NCBI GenBank assembly: GCA_902363395.1
Contig: CABIZZ010000001.1
Span: forward strand, 1,364,001-1,428,000
DNA length: 64,000 nt
Direction: 5' to 3'
DNA from: Streptococcaceae bacterium
GTDB lineage: Bacteria > Bacillota > Bacilli > Lactobacillales > Streptococcaceae
A program made the translations under genes and the position numbers. Of the stretch, positions 27,765 through 37,266 are shown piece by piece (the first letter of the stretch is position 1; each line of letters opens with the position of its first letter). The notes under the pieces were generated by a model. It did no database searches. It worked only from the letters and a program-made list of their open reading frames with translations, and was not told the DNA's origin.

Positions 27765-28060
27765 TTGATTTTTAAAATAAAAATATGTATAATGAATTTA
27801 GTATCTAGGATATTTCAGTATAATTAAAATGCTTCATTCATTTGACTGATTCAACGATTCAATCCAATTATAAATTGTTTATAATCCACTCAGTACTTTT
27901 AAATCTACTCCTACTATTTCCAAGAAGATTTTGTACAGTCGATCACTTGTATCAAAACTGCCTCTTCTTCTTAGGGGAGGCAGAGTTAAAAATGAAGGTT
28001 TTTCTGAAATAGCCAAGATACGAAAGAGGTAAGGAATTTCTTCCCTACCTCTCTTTTTTT
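27765..28060 (+). ncRNA. Candidate non-coding RNA upstream of cshA, convergent to corA
   Basis: A plus-strand promoter with -35 TTGATT (27765-27770), 17-base spacer and -10 TATAAT (27788-27793) is followed by about 250 bases without a supported frame. They contain a hairpin CTGCCTC/GAGGCAG near 27959-27984. The end is a stem GAGGTAAGGAA/TTCCCTACCTC (28026-28051) followed by TCTTTTTTT. The T-run is on the plus-strand side, so the terminator fits a plus-strand transcript ending at the corA stop codon. It could instead simply be a bidirectional corA terminator. Confidence 0.45.
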
Positions 28061-28967
28061 ATCGTTTATGAGCAATCCAGCGCAAGATTCGTGATAAAAT
28101 CAACCACAAGACGAAGCTAGCGATCGAAATATAAATCCAGGCATTGGGATCGTTTGTAAATGGCAATGGAACGTTCATTCCAAAGAAACCAGTGACAACT
28201 GCTAAGACCGCCAAGAGGGCTTCTAAGATGGTCAAGGTTGTCAAATTATCATTCAGATTGTTATTCAGGATATTATTGTAGGAGCTAGACAATTGCTGCA
28301 AGACCTGAGAGTTTAACTCTGTCATGGAGACCAACTGCCGAGCTTCGATCATGGCATCATCAAACTGTTCTTTTTCCACATCATCTAATTGACGATAGAT
28401 CAGGTGAGCCTTGATATGTTCGAGCAACATGCGATTTTGCTTGGCCGCAGATACCAGATAGACCATACCCGTTTCCAAGTCAGAAAGAGCATAAAGGTTC
28501 TTACTGGTCGTGGTTTTTCGCAAGAGACGATTGATTTCGTCCTTATGTTTATCCAGACGCTCAATAATTGGATAATAAGCATTGCTGATCATCTCGAGGC
28601 CAGCAAATAAAAGTTTAAAGGTAGATAAGCTTTCATGAGCATCGACATAGCGCTCCATTTTTTCGATAACATAGGCATTATCCCGGTTACTGATGGTGAC
28701 TAGTCGAGGCCCTTGAATAATAAAGGTCATGGGAATAGTTTCATAATATTCCTTTTCCTTTTCCATATCCAATACATTATAGATAAAAGTCACGGTCCCA
28801 TTTTCACGATTATAATCCATATGGGCACGTTCATTTTTATCCAGTGCATATTCAATGGTTTCTTGATCAATATCATACTTTTGATACAACTGGGAGGTTT
28901 CCGCAATTAAGTCAGAATCAATATTAATCCAACTCCGGCCATCTCCTAACTTTCTTTCAACGAACAT
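28059..28967 (-). CDS. corA: CorA-family magnesium/divalent cation transporter
   Basis: This pentameric channel imports Mg2+ or related ions. The 302-residue protein has a soluble N-terminal domain and two C-terminal membrane spans. The signature GMN stands at the end of the first span (VVTGFFGMNVPLPF), and the second span ends in the basic RILRWIAHKR. The ion specificity cannot be read from the sequence. Confidence 0.93.
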   Translation of the reverse strand: MFVERKLGDGRSWINIDSDLIAETSQLYQKYDIDQETIEYALDKNERAHMDYNRENGTVTFIYNVLDMEKEKEYYETIPMTFIIQGPRLVTISNRDNAYVIEKMERYVDAHESLSTFKLLFAGLEMISNAYYPIIERLDKHKDEINRLLRKTTTSKNLYALSDLETGMVYLVSAAKQNRMLLEHIKAHLIYRQLDDVEKEQFDDAMIEARQLVSMTELNSQVLQQLSSSYNNILNNNLNDNLTTLTILEALLAVLAVVTGFFGMNVPLPFTNDPNAWIYISIASFVLWLILSRILRWIAHKR

Positions 28968-29049
28968 TTCGTTTCCTCTTTACTTTATCTGCCAGTGCTC
29001 CTACCCAATCATCCGTAATCGCTATATGAGTCCTGTCCTCATTCACTAA

Positions 29050-29430
29050 TCAACGCAATACAGCTGCTGCCAAGGCCTGCTGGATTTCGATGACACTATT
29101 GTCGCTCTTAAATTGAAGTGTTTCTGATGGTTCTACAGCTGATGAGACCCAGATTTTTAATTCAGCATCCAAATCAAAATGACCAGAAGTTTCTACTGAA
29201 AAACGCGAAATAGAACGATAAGGAAGAGATTTATAAGATGTTTTCTTCCCTGTCATCCCTTGTTTGTCCACCAAAATGAGACGGTACTCAGTAAAGACAA
29301 TCAAGTCACGAATCAAGCTAAAAGCCAGAGTTACCTGCTCTCCTGGAACTAGGATATCCCCTAAATCCTTTTCAACCTTATCGACATCTTTTTGAGAAGC
29401 ATTGCCCATCAAACCTGCAAAAATACCCAT
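29050..29430 (-). CDS. Bacterial PH-domain protein
   Basis: This small protein of 126 residues is of the bacterial pleckstrin-homology (YvbH/DUF1696-like) type. Conserved-looking parts are LVPGEQVTLAFSLIRDLIVFTEYRLILVD and the SYKSLPYRSISRFSVET core. Its function is unknown. The start at 29430 (MGIFAGLMGN) is chosen because GGAGGAAA precedes it; five more codons are open upstream. Confidence 0.8.
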   Translation of the reverse strand: MGIFAGLMGNASQKDVDKVEKDLGDILVPGEQVTLAFSLIRDLIVFTEYRLILVDKQGMTGKKTSYKSLPYRSISRFSVETSGHFDLDAELKIWVSSAVEPSETLQFKSDNSVIEIQQALAAAVLR

Positions 29431-29500
29431 GATTATTTCCTCCACAACTTGTGCATTTTCTATCTTTATAACTATACCATATTTTTTGCGAGTTAAAAAG

Positions 29501-29529
29501 TTGCAGGAAGTTTTTTTAGATAGTATAAT
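29501..29529 (+). promoter_or_regulatory. thiT promoter
   Basis: -35 TTGCAG (29501-29506), a 17-base spacer and -10 TATAAT (29524-29529) immediately precede the riboswitch. Confidence 0.8.
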
Positions 29530-29533
29530 GTAA

Positions 29534-29647
29534 GAGTCACAAGAGGAGCAATTGCTGAGATTGGCTAGCTTGGATACCAGAGGTGTTCGTTACTAGCCTA
29601 AACTCTTACCACCTGATCAGGTTAGGACCTGCGTAGGGATGTGTCTC
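29534..29647 (+). promoter_or_regulatory. TPP riboswitch (THI element)
   Basis: Two conserved parts of the thiamine pyrophosphate aptamer are visible: GCTGAGA near 29554-29560, and ACCTGATCAGGTTAGGACCTGCGTAGGGA at about 29611-29639. P1 arms GAGTCACA/TGTGTCTC close the domain. Downstream, CCAATC/GATTGG flanks the area just before the thiT ribosome binding site AGGAGG, so control of translation is likely. No strong terminator hairpin precedes the gene. Confidence 0.93.
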
Positions 29648-29737
29648 AAAACAGAATGAAATAGAGAACTTCTATGACATCGTTTTGGTGTGGCAACAAA
29701 TGAGCCAATCAAAACGATTGGTATAGGAGGGTTTTTT

Positions 29738-30313
29738 ATGTCGAAAACTACGGTTCGACCAATGATTGAGGTCGCTCTCTTAGCGACCATTGCTTATATT
29801 TTGGATTTGGTTACTCAACCCATGTCCTTAGGTCCTTGGATTTCTCTATCCTTTAAAATGGTTCCTATCTTTCTCCTCAGTTTCCGCTGGGGCGTCAAGG
29901 CCGGTGCCATGGGGGGATTCATCTGGGGACTCTTGCAAGTCGTAACGGGGGAAGCAGCTGGTGGTTGGTTGACTCCAATCCAAGGTTTCTTAGAGTATTT
30001 TGTAGCCTTTAGTTTGATTGGACTGAGTGGAACTGTCAAACCTGCCCTTGATAAGGCTATCAGAGATAAAAAACGAGTTCAGACACTCACATATATTACT
30101 GTAGGAGTCATCTTGGGTGGATTGGCACGCTACCTCATTCACTACATTGCAGGTGTCATCTTCTGGGGAAGCTATGCTCCAGCTGGCCAAAGTGCCTACA
30201 TTTATTCTCTTGTTGTGAATAGCTCGTCCTTCTTAGGGGAAACCATTGCTAGCCTCATTGTCTTCTTTATCTTACAAGAATTTTTGGGAAGACTCCTTAT
30301 TACAGAACAATAA
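29738..30313 (+). CDS. thiT: Thiamine transporter ThiT (ECF S-component)
   Basis: This integral membrane substrate-binding subunit works with the shared ECF energising module. The 191-residue protein has six spans. Thiamine-binding and family segments include GPWISLSFKMVPIFLLSFRWG, WGLLQVVTGEAAGGWLTPIQGFLEY and the C-terminal VVNSSSFLGE. The start at 29738 has AGGAGG upstream, and the longer frame from 29690 overlaps the riboswitch expression region. The preceding TPP riboswitch confirms the substrate. Confidence 0.95.
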   Translation: MSKTTVRPMIEVALLATIAYILDLVTQPMSLGPWISLSFKMVPIFLLSFRWGVKAGAMGGFIWGLLQVVTGEAAGGWLTPIQGFLEYFVAFSLIGLSGTVKPALDKAIRDKKRVQTLTYITVGVILGGLARYLIHYIAGVIFWGSYAPAGQSAYIYSLVVNSSSFLGETIASLIVFFILQEFLGRLLITEQ

Positions 30314-30326
30314 TAAGTATTCTTAT

Positions 30327-30462
30327 AAACTTTCCTTATGTGAGAACGGACGTCAGCGAACTTCTACGAAGTTCCATGACTTAGTTTTGAACCTAAGGTT
30401 TCAAAACTCCCGAGTTCTAGAAACACTCTTGTTTCTATAACTTTTTTCACAGCGGAAAGTTT
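30327..30462 (-). repeat. 136-bp MITE-like element, copy B
   Basis: This is the same element as at 3375-3510, inverted. It is bounded by AAACTTTCC (30327-30335) and GGAAAGTTT (30454-30462). The central 70-odd bases are nearly identical. The outer hairpin differs in sequence but keeps a stem (TAGAAAC/GTTTCTA here, GCTTGAAA/TTTCAAGC in copy A), which suggests selection for structure. It lies between thiT and its terminator. Confidence 0.75.
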
Positions 30463-30558
30463 CAGTCCTTTCTTTAAAAACACAAAAATATAGAATTATT
30501 TTTATTTATTGAACAACCACTTGGTTTTTATGGAAAAAGAAAATTTGTCGATATTCTA

Positions 30559-30589
30559 AAACCAGCTCGCTTGAGCTGGCTTTTTAATT
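30559..30589 (+). terminator. thiT terminator
   Basis: CCAGCTC and GAGCTGG form a stem with a GCTT loop followed by CTTTTTAATTT on the plus strand. It lies downstream of the MITE-like element, so the element is part of the thiT transcript. Confidence 0.85.
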
Positions 30590-30661
30590 TATATATACTA
30601 TTCACCAAAGTGATTCGAGAGACTAGTTAGCTAGGCCGCTTTCTTACTGTTAGATTACGAC

Positions 30662-30773
30662 ACTGAGTTTTACAAATCGATTTCATTTGTAAAACTCAGT
30701 TAGTGAGGCAGTTAGGCAAGTATTATAGGGCTTGCCGTAGTCTACTTAGATTGCTTTGCAATCAAGTAGACTT
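30662..30773. repeat. Three consecutive inverted repeats downstream of prfC
   Basis: The first is a 16-bp perfect stem, ACTGAGTTTTACAAAT/ATTTGTAAAACTCAGT (30662-30700). The second is GGCAAG/CTTGCC (30715-30736). The third is AGTCTACTTAGATTGC/GCAATCAAGTAGACT (30739-30772) with one bulged A. None is followed by a T-run on the minus strand, so they are not standard prfC terminators. The last stem begins eight bases past the prfC stop. Confidence 0.6.
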
Positions 30774-30779
30774 ACTGAA

Positions 30780-32324
30780 TCACATCTTTTCTTCCAACTC
30801 CACATCTGGATACTTGTCCGCAAACCAACGGAGGGCAAAGTCGTTTTCAAAGAGGAAGACTGGCTGGTCAAAGCGGTCCTTAGCCAAGATATTCCGGCTT
30901 GAAGACATGCGCTCATCTAAGTCTTCTGGTTTGATCCAGCGAACGGTCTTTTTACCCATTGGGCTCATGACCACTTCGGCATTGTATTCATTTTCCATCC
31001 GGTGTTTGAAGACTTCAAACTGGAGTTGCCCGACAGCACCTAACATGTATTCACCTGTTTGGTAGTTGGTATAAAGTTGGATGGCTCCTTCTTGCACCAA
31101 TTGCTCAATCCCCTTGTGGAAGGATTTTTGCTTCATGACATTCTTAGCCGATACCTTCATGAAGATTTCAGGGGTAAAGGTTGGCAGTGGTTCAAATTCA
31201 AACTTGTTTTTGCCCACTGTCAAAGTATCTCCGACCTGATAAGTTCCGGTATCGTAAACCCCGATGATATCTCCCGCTACGGCATTGGTCACATTTTCAC
31301 GGCTTTCGGCCATAAACTGAGTGACATTTGATAGCTTGGCACCCTTACCAGTACGAGGGAGGTTAACACTCATACCACGCTCAAATTCACCCGATACGAT
31401 CCGGACAAAGGCGATGCGGTCACGGTGACGAGGGTCCATGTTGGCCTGGATTTTAAAGACAAAGCCCGAGAAATCCTTGTCATAAGGGTCGACAATCTCT
31501 CCATCTGTCTTCTTGTGGCCATGTGGTTCTGGAGCAAACTTCAAGAAGGTTTCCAAGAAAGTCTGCACCCCAAAGTTCGTCAACGCTGATCCGAAGAAGA
31601 CTGGTGTTAATTCACCCGCAAGGATGGCTTCTTCTGAGAATTCATTTCCTGCTTCTTGCAAGAGTTCGATGTCGTCTTTCACTTGTTCGTAGAAAGGATT
31701 GTTAGCAAAAAGCTTGTCCCCATCTTCTAGACTAGCAAAACGCTCATCTCCTTTATAGAGCTCCAAGCGTTGGTTATAAAGGTCATAGAGTCCCTCAAAG
31801 GCTTTCCCCATCCCAATCGGCCAGTTCATTGGGTAACTTGCAATGCCCAAGACTTCTTCCAATTCTTGCAAGAGATCCAGTGGCTCACGTCCATCACGGT
31901 CCAGCTTATTCATAAAAGTAAAGACTGGAATCCCACGGTGTTTAACAACCTCAAATAATTTCTTGGTTTGTGCCTCGATACCCTTGGCAGAGTCCACCAC
32001 CATGACAGCAGCATCCACTGCCATCAAGGTCCGATAAGTATCTTCTGAAAAGTCCTCGTGCCCCGGTGTATCAAGGATGTTGACCCGTTTGCCATCATAG
32101 TCAAACTGCATGACAGATGAAGTTACCGAAATCCCACGTTGCTTCTCAATATCCATCCAGTCAGACTTGGCAAAGTTTCCTGTTTTCTTTCCTTTTACAG
32201 TACCAGCTTCCCGAATCTCTCCCCCAAAGTAGAGCAACTGCTCTGTAATCGTCGTTTTACCAGCATCCGGGTGGGAGATGATGGCAAAGGTACGGCGTTT
32301 TTTAATTTCGTCAGTTATTGTCAT
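30780..32324 (-). CDS. prfC: Peptide chain release factor 3
   Basis: This translational GTPase recycles RF1/RF2 from the ribosome. The 514-residue protein has the G1 motif SHPDAGKTT near residue 18, G3 [15 protein letters not shown]4 [12 protein letters not shown], and a C-terminal RF3-specific domain. The size and motifs match RF3 and not EF-G. Confidence 0.96.
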   Translation of the reverse strand: MTITDEIKKRRTFAIISHPDAGKTTITEQLLYFGGEIREAGTVKGKKTGNFAKSDWMDIEKQRGISVTSSVMQFDYDGKRVNILDTPGHEDFSEDTYRTLMAVDAAVMVVDSAKGIEAQTKKLFEVVKHRGIPVFTFMNKLDRDGREPLDLLQELEEVLGIASYPMNWPIGMGKAFEGLYDLYNQRLELYKGDERFASLEDGDKLFANNPFYEQVKDDIELLQEAGNEFSEEAILAGELTPVFFGSALTNFGVQTFLETFLKFAPEPHGHKKTDGEIVDPYDKDFSGFVFKIQANMDPRHRDRIAFVRIVSGEFERGMSVNLPRTGKGAKLSNVTQFMAESRENVTNAVAGDIIGVYDTGTYQVGDTLTVGKNKFEFEPLPTFTPEIFMKVSAKNVMKQKSFHKGIEQLVQEGAIQLYTNYQTGEYMLGAVGQLQFEVFKHRMENEYNAEVVMSPMGKKTVRWIKPEDLDERMSSSRNILAKDRFDQPVFLFENDFALRWFADKYPDVELEEKM

Positions 32325-32462
32325 TCTTTCTTCCTCAGTTATTTTTTTAAACGTATTTTTTAGTAAGTAGGATTCTTCTACATTGGTTCTCTCCTTTTAC
32401 CTTAACTAACCTATTATAGCGGAAATAGAGGCTTTTTTCAATCGTCAGTATAGTTACAAATT

Positions 32463-32506
32463 AAAAAGCCCGAGTGAGAACTACAATAGTTCTACATCCC
32501 AGACTT
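32463..32506 (-). terminator. Terminator of the DUF2207 gene
   Basis: AGTCTGGGATGTAGAAC pairs with GTAGTTCTCACTCGGGCT (including G-T pairs), followed on the minus strand by TTTTTAA. Confidence 0.8.
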
Positions 32507-32525
32507 CATTAAATAACAAGTACTA

Positions 32526-34451
32526 TTAGAAGGCACCAAATCCTCCTCCTCCTCCACCTCCAGAGAAACCACCGCCGTCAAAGCCACCACTGCCATCTGA
32601 AGAGTTAATAGAGAAGTTTGAAACACTATAGGAATTATCTGCATAGCCCATTAAAGTAGAGCCATCTAGAAAGGTATTTGAAGAGGATGTTAGCCAAACA
32701 AGAGCATCCCAGTCTTCATATGGTAAGGAAATCTGATGATTTTGGAGTACCTGACTCACTTTTTTAGCTTGACCATACAAGGTCGCGTACACCAAAATAC
32801 GATTCCATAGGACCACACTCTCAAGTTCTGCTTGGTTGAAATTTGGAATACTTTCGATCATATTTCTAAAAGCCATCCATTGGAATTGCGAATCCAAGTT
32901 CTCTAAGGATTGTAGATGATCTTCACGGATTTTCACAACAATATAAAATGGAATGAATAACAGAACCAAAAGTAAAATGATCCAAAAATAGAATGAAGAT
33001 AGGTGTGAACCAAATCCAAATGTTAAGAAACACATGCTCACAAATAAGATCAGTAAGAGCCAAAAATGTAAGGCACAGCCTGTTTTTGAAAAAGCTTCTT
33101 CTTTTTCAGATAAGTCTCTAAAATAAGAGGGCAATCCTAATTTTGCAATCTCCTTGTCAACACCTTTTGACAATTGCTGGGCATCTTTTTTTAAAAGCGA
33201 TTGAACATCACTTCCGACCTTTCGAATTCGATTTCGTTGCGCCTCTGTTTTAGCAGCCCGAAAATCTTTTTTTAGAGCTACTTGATTAATTTTATATTTT
33301 GAGAATACCTCGCTGATATTGATTTCCGTTTCTTGATCAAAGATCATGTCAATAAACTTCAATTCAAAATCAGCCAAGCCTTCATGGTGAAGACAGGTCA
33401 ACCTTTCCCCGTTTTCATCCCTAGTCAAACGAAGATTTCCTCGGTCAATGAGATCTAACATTGTTGCTTGAATGAGATGGTTAAATTTTAATTGACCTTT
33501 CTCTCTAAATATCACCATCTGTTCAAAATCAAGTTGATACAGCGCCTTAGCTAGAACTAATGGTGGTAAATTCTGTGGTGGTTCGTATAATCTTACTCCT
33601 TTTGCAATCCGACGATTTCTAGTACTGATCATATAGCGAATCCATGGAATAAAAGCTAGGACAAATAAAAGAATCGATACAATTGGCACGACTCTGAGAA
33701 ACAGTGTCTTGTAGATGAATGTTTTTTGTTGAATGGATCTCTCTTTTTTTAGGAATTTATCTTTTCCATTTTCTTTTTTTATCTTATTAGATTGGCCTCG
33801 ACGCAGAGCTTCTGTCATGAGCCAGTATGCGTGGAGTTCCAATTTTCCATTCTTTGGGAAGTTCCGTAACTGAATGTGATAGCCAGTCGCAGTCCGGTCA
33901 ATCTGGGCTGGTGGGTTAAAATAACCGGTATGAGCATACAATTCTCCCTGCTTGGCATCCAAACCATCCACATAAAAATCTAATTTCGCGATATCCTCAT
34001 CCCCATCTGAAAGAGGGAACCAATTGAGCTCCGCTATATCGGAATACAGGTCTAGAATATGATCAATCTTCCATACAACCTTGATGGTAACTTTGCCTCC
34101 AACAATCCTCGAATTGTAGATTTTTAATAGACGACCATCTTCGAGATCCGATTCTTCTACACGAATCTCTCGTTTTTCCCCGTCCACATAAGCTTCAACT
34201 TGAGGATTTTCATGGATTTTAAATCCTTTAGGAAGGGGATCTGCACTTCCTAAAGTTACATACTGACCATTGTAGCCAGTATGAAAATCATAGGTAATTT
34301 CTTGAGTGAATGTTGCCTGGCTATCTTCCTCCAAGTGCAGGTGTCCCACATAAGACTCGATCGAATACCGGACGTCATCATCTGCCTGAGCAGGACTAAC
34401 TGTACAAAATAAGCCACACAAGATACCAATGACTAGTAAAAACCTCTTCAT
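32526..34451 (-). CDS. DUF2207 domain membrane protein
   Basis: The 641-residue protein has a signal peptide (residues 1-23, ending AQA), an extracellular DUF2207 domain (about 25-215), one span near 255-275, a cytosolic region, a pair of spans near 465-510, and a Gly-rich end (GGGFSGGGGGGGFGAF). The function of this family is unknown. A single gene between prfC and the TIGR02206 cluster, it has its own terminator. The long glycine tail may be an interaction or aggregation surface. Confidence 0.85.
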   Translation of the reverse strand: MKRFLLVIGILCGLFCTVSPAQADDDVRYSIESYVGHLHLEEDSQATFTQEITYDFHTGYNGQYVTLGSADPLPKGFKIHENPQVEAYVDGEKREIRVEESDLEDGRLLKIYNSRIVGGKVTIKVVWKIDHILDLYSDIAELNWFPLSDGDEDIAKLDFYVDGLDAKQGELYAHTGYFNPPAQIDRTATGYHIQLRNFPKNGKLELHAYWLMTEALRRGQSNKIKKENGKDKFLKKERSIQQKTFIYKTLFLRVVPIVSILLFVLAFIPWIRYMISTRNRRIAKGVRLYEPPQNLPPLVLAKALYQLDFEQMVIFREKGQLKFNHLIQATMLDLIDRGNLRLTRDENGERLTCLHHEGLADFELKFIDMIFDQETEINISEVFSKYKINQVALKKDFRAAKTEAQRNRIRKVGSDVQSLLKKDAQQLSKGVDKEIAKLGLPSYFRDLSEKEEAFSKTGCALHFWLLLILFVSMCFLTFGFGSHLSSFYFWIILLLVLLFIPFYIVVKIREDHLQSLENLDSQFQWMAFRNMIESIPNFNQAELESVVLWNRILVYATLYGQAKKVSQVLQNHQISLPYEDWDALVWLTSSSNTFLDGSTLMGYADNSYSVSNFSINSSDGSGGFDGGGFSGGGGGGGFGAF

Positions 34452-34511
34452 TTCAAACTCCTATTAACTAAAAGAAGGTTGAGACTGATTGTCTCAACCT
34501 CCTTTTCTTTT

Positions 34512-35192
34512 TTATCGACTGACTCTTTTTCTAACAGGTCTGCGACTGAAAAATACATTAAAGAGAAGCAAAGCTGCTGCTAGGATGCTGGAAACCACGA
34601 CATAATTCACCAAGAGACTATCCCCTTTGATAATTGGTGGCCGCGCCATGAGTCCATAATTGCCTCCAGTGACTTGGTTGACTCCCACAAGGAATAAATC
34701 CAAGACGAAGGTATAAAGAACAATCTCTCGATTTTTTAAGAGACTCGAATCATAGAATCTCAAGATATAAATCAAGGAATTAACCAAGAGACAGTAATGC
34801 CCTAAGAGGAAAGAAAAACTCGTAATATGAGGGAAGGTATAGGGATCAAAGACCGGATAACCCAAGGCAAAGATCGCCCCACTGACTCCCATCAAGGCAA
34901 AGAACTGTTTACTCTTCAATCGGTCTGGTAAGAGCAAGACAGCAAACATGGCCAAACGGCAATGGTACAAGGGTAAACTATTGGACCAGGGAAGTTGAAA
35001 AGCAAAATACCAGATATAAAGACAGATCAATTGAAATATTTGTAAGTTTCTAAAGATCTTCCGAAATTGTTCATTTTGATAGTAACGTAATGAAGCCCAA
35101 ACTGCCATTAGGATTAAAAGAACCATGACTCCATACCAAAGGAGCGGTATAACAGGTGGTGCAGTGGATTCAGTTGTAAAAAAATGATGCAT
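34512..35192 (-). CDS. TIGR02206-type membrane protein, paralog 1
   Basis: The 226-residue integral membrane protein has about six or seven spans, related to Bacillus YwaF. Shared motifs with the next two genes are SLPLYHCRLAMF, FDPYTFPHIT and TGGNYGLMARPP. The His/Arg of YHCRL and the GGNYG-x-M-x-RPP motif are invariant among the three and may form a functional site. The function is unknown. It ends with the basic RRPVRKR. Confidence 0.8.
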   Translation of the reverse strand: MHHFFTTESTAPPVIPLLWYGVMVLLILMAVWASLRYYQNEQFRKIFRNLQIFQLICLYIWYFAFQLPWSNSLPLYHCRLAMFAVLLLPDRLKSKQFFALMGVSGAIFALGYPVFDPYTFPHITSFSFLLGHYCLLVNSLIYILRFYDSSLLKNREIVLYTFVLDLFLVGVNQVTGGNYGLMARPPIIKGDSLLVNYVVVSSILAAALLLFNVFFSRRPVRKRVSR

Positions 35193-35204
35193 AGGATCTC
35201 CTTA

Positions 35205-35894
35205 TTAAACGGATTCAGATATTCTCTTTCTTTTCTTACTGGACTTAACGATCGCATTGATCAGGATAAGGGTCCCTGTCATCAGGATGGTCACGATCAA
35301 ATAGTTGAGCACAAGTCCATGATCACCAAGTACAGGAGGGCGGCGCATAAAGCCATAATTTCCACCTGTTACAAGATTAGCGAGCTGAATAATAGCATTA
35401 ACCCCAAAAGTCATCTGACAGATTTTCCAGGCATCCCTTGCTTCCACCTGGTAGGATTGAACCAGATAGATCAAGCAATTGGCCAAGAGGGCCCAGTGCC
35501 CAAAGACATTGTTGATCGAGGATACGTGAGGAAAAGGATAGGGATAAAAGACGGGATGAACCAAAGCCATGATAGAGCCAAAGACTCCTATCAGGGCAAA
35601 ATACTGCTTGAAACTTCCCTTAGGAGCCAAGAGAATGATCCACATGGCCATCCGGCTATGATAGAAGGGTAGGCTCTCTGAAAAAGGCAAGCATGCTGCA
35701 ATATACCAAGCGTTGATAATCAGCAACTGGATCAATTGCCCCCAATACCAAAAGTTTTGATAGCCTTTGGAATAAGCAAATCGAATAGACAGAAGCCCCA
35801 CCACTACCAATGAGGTCGGCAGCAAGAAATACCAAGCCCCCAATTGAGGAGGAGCCGTTGGTTGACTGGTGAAAAATAAATCCCAAAGAGTCAT
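35205..35894 (-). CDS. TIGR02206-type membrane protein, paralog 2
   Basis: The 229-residue paralog starts MTLWDLFFTSQPTAPPQ. It has the same spans and motifs: SLPFYHSRMAMW (Cys replaced by Ser), FYPYPFPHVS and TGGNYGFMRRPP. It follows paralog 3 by about 30 bases and precedes paralog 1 by 12 bases, so the three are probably cotranscribed. Confidence 0.8.
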   Translation of the reverse strand: MTLWDLFFTSQPTAPPQLGAWYFLLPTSLVVVGLLSIRFAYSKGYQNFWYWGQLIQLLIINAWYIAACLPFSESLPFYHSRMAMWIILLAPKGSFKQYFALIGVFGSIMALVHPVFYPYPFPHVSSINNVFGHWALLANCLIYLVQSYQVEARDAWKICQMTFGVNAIIQLANLVTGGNYGFMRRPPVLGDHGLVLNYLIVTILMTGTLILINAIVKSSKKRKRISESV

Positions 35895-35922
35895 GTCTTC
35901 CTTCCCTCAGCTCATCTAATTT

Positions 35923-36624
35923 CTATTCCGAACGCGAACCGACAGTCTCTTCAACCATCTTGTATTTGTACTTATAACGTTGGTTGACTAAGAAAATTCC
36001 AGCTACCATCACAAAGCTAACCAAGAGGTAGTTTAAGAGAGCACCGTGGTCCCCAATGATTGGTGGACGCCGTAAGAAGCCATAATCTCCTTTCGTCAAA
36101 AGGTTGACTAAGAAAATCAAGGCATTCATGCCAAAAGTAATCTTGAAAATTCTCAAGCTGTCTTGTTTTTCAGATTGATAATGATCCTGTAGGTAAATCA
36201 AACTATTAGCAAGCAAGGCCCAGTGGCTAAAAATTAGATTCAACACGGTGATATGAGGGAATGGGAAGGGATCAAAGGCTGGATAAACCAGGGCCGCAAT
36301 CGATCCCAAAACTCCCAAGAGAGCAAAATATTGCTTGATATAGGTCCCTTTAGGGGCAAAGAGAAGCACCAACATGGCCAAGCGGCAATGATAAAAAGGC
36401 AAATTATCCGTCAAAGGCATGTGGGCAAGAATATACCAAGCATTGATGGCCAAGACTTGGATCAACTGTGCCCAATACCAAAAGCGTTGGTAGCTTTTAG
36501 ACTGCGCATATCTGATGGAAAAGTAACCAACCACCAACAAAGAAGCTGGCAGAATGAAATACCAGAGCCCAAACTCAGGCGGGGCTGATTTTTGGTTCGT
36601 AAACAATAAATCCCAAAGTGTCAT
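35923..36624 (-). CDS. TIGR02206-type membrane protein, paralog 3
   Basis: The 233-residue protein starts MTLWDLLFTNQKSAPPE. The ATG at 36624 is preferred to 36630, because AAAGGA is too close to the first. It is clearly closest to paralog 2 (same N-terminus, NLPFYHCRLAML, FPFPHIT and GDYGFLRRPP). It is the first gene of the tandem set. The C-terminus is charged (YKYKYKMVEETVGSRSE). Confidence 0.8.
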   Translation of the reverse strand: MTLWDLLFTNQKSAPPEFGLWYFILPASLLVVGYFSIRYAQSKSYQRFWYWAQLIQVLAINAWYILAHMPLTDNLPFYHCRLAMLVLLFAPKGTYIKQYFALLGVLGSIAALVYPAFDPFPFPHITVLNLIFSHWALLANSLIYLQDHYQSEKQDSLRIFKITFGMNALIFLVNLLTKGDYGFLRRPPIIGDHGALLNYLLVSFVMVAGIFLVNQRYKYKYKMVEETVGSRSE

Positions 36625-36654
36625 GTTCATATTCCTTTAGTTTATAGATCGTTT

Positions 36655-37266
36655 TTAATCACAATACAAATCTCGTTTCCCATCATAAACCTCCCAAAGG
36701 AAGTTCAATTGTTCTTCTGTATTGCGCTTGGTAGAAAGAGCAGGCATTTTCTCTCTCTCAAAAAATGCAAGATCGGAAATTTCCTGATTCTGTTGAAAAC
36801 TTCCATCCAGCAATTCACATTCAAATACCAATTTCACATATTGGCGGCTTTGCAATTGGTAGCGATTGGTATCAAATACTGCCAACAAGCGATTGACACG
36901 TGCTAAATAGCCCGTTTCTTCTTGGATTTCCTTTAAAATATTTTCTTTAGGAGAATAGCCAACCTCACCAAAACCACCCGGCAAGGCCCAGGTCTCTTCT
37001 CCCTGACCTTTCACCAGACAAAGTTTTCCATCTTTGACAATCCAGGCCCTTACATCAATCAAAGGAGTGTCGTAATGGTCTGTCGGACGAAACAAATCCG
37101 ATAATTCTTGTGAATTCAGATCAGTCGCTTCTCTCACAAGATCCTGTAAAATAGCACGAATATCCTGGTAGCGCTCTTGATCAAATGGATCTTTTGAGAA
37201 CGCTAAGCCTGTATTAGTGATTGAAATCAAGCGCTGAATGTTCTTTAGCACATTATTACTCGCCAT
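36655..37266 (-). CDS. NUDIX hydrolase with N-terminal helical domain
   Basis: The 203-residue enzyme hydrolyses a nucleoside-diphosphate-linked substrate that cannot be named. An N-terminal helical domain (about 1-60, Nudix_N type) precedes the NUDIX fold. The NUDIX box GGFGEVGYSPKENILKEIQEETGYL is present; the usual Arg of REVxEE is Lys (KEIQEE). The start overlaps the end of murF by 11 bases, suggesting coupling. Confidence 0.85.
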   Translation of the reverse strand: MASNNVLKNIQRLISITNTGLAFSKDPFDQERYQDIRAILQDLVREATDLNSQELSDLFRPTDHYDTPLIDVRAWIVKDGKLCLVKGQGEETWALPGGFGEVGYSPKENILKEIQEETGYLARVNRLLAVFDTNRYQLQSRQYVKLVFECELLDGSFQQNQEISDLAFFEREKMPALSTKRNTEEQLNFLWEVYDGKRDLYCD

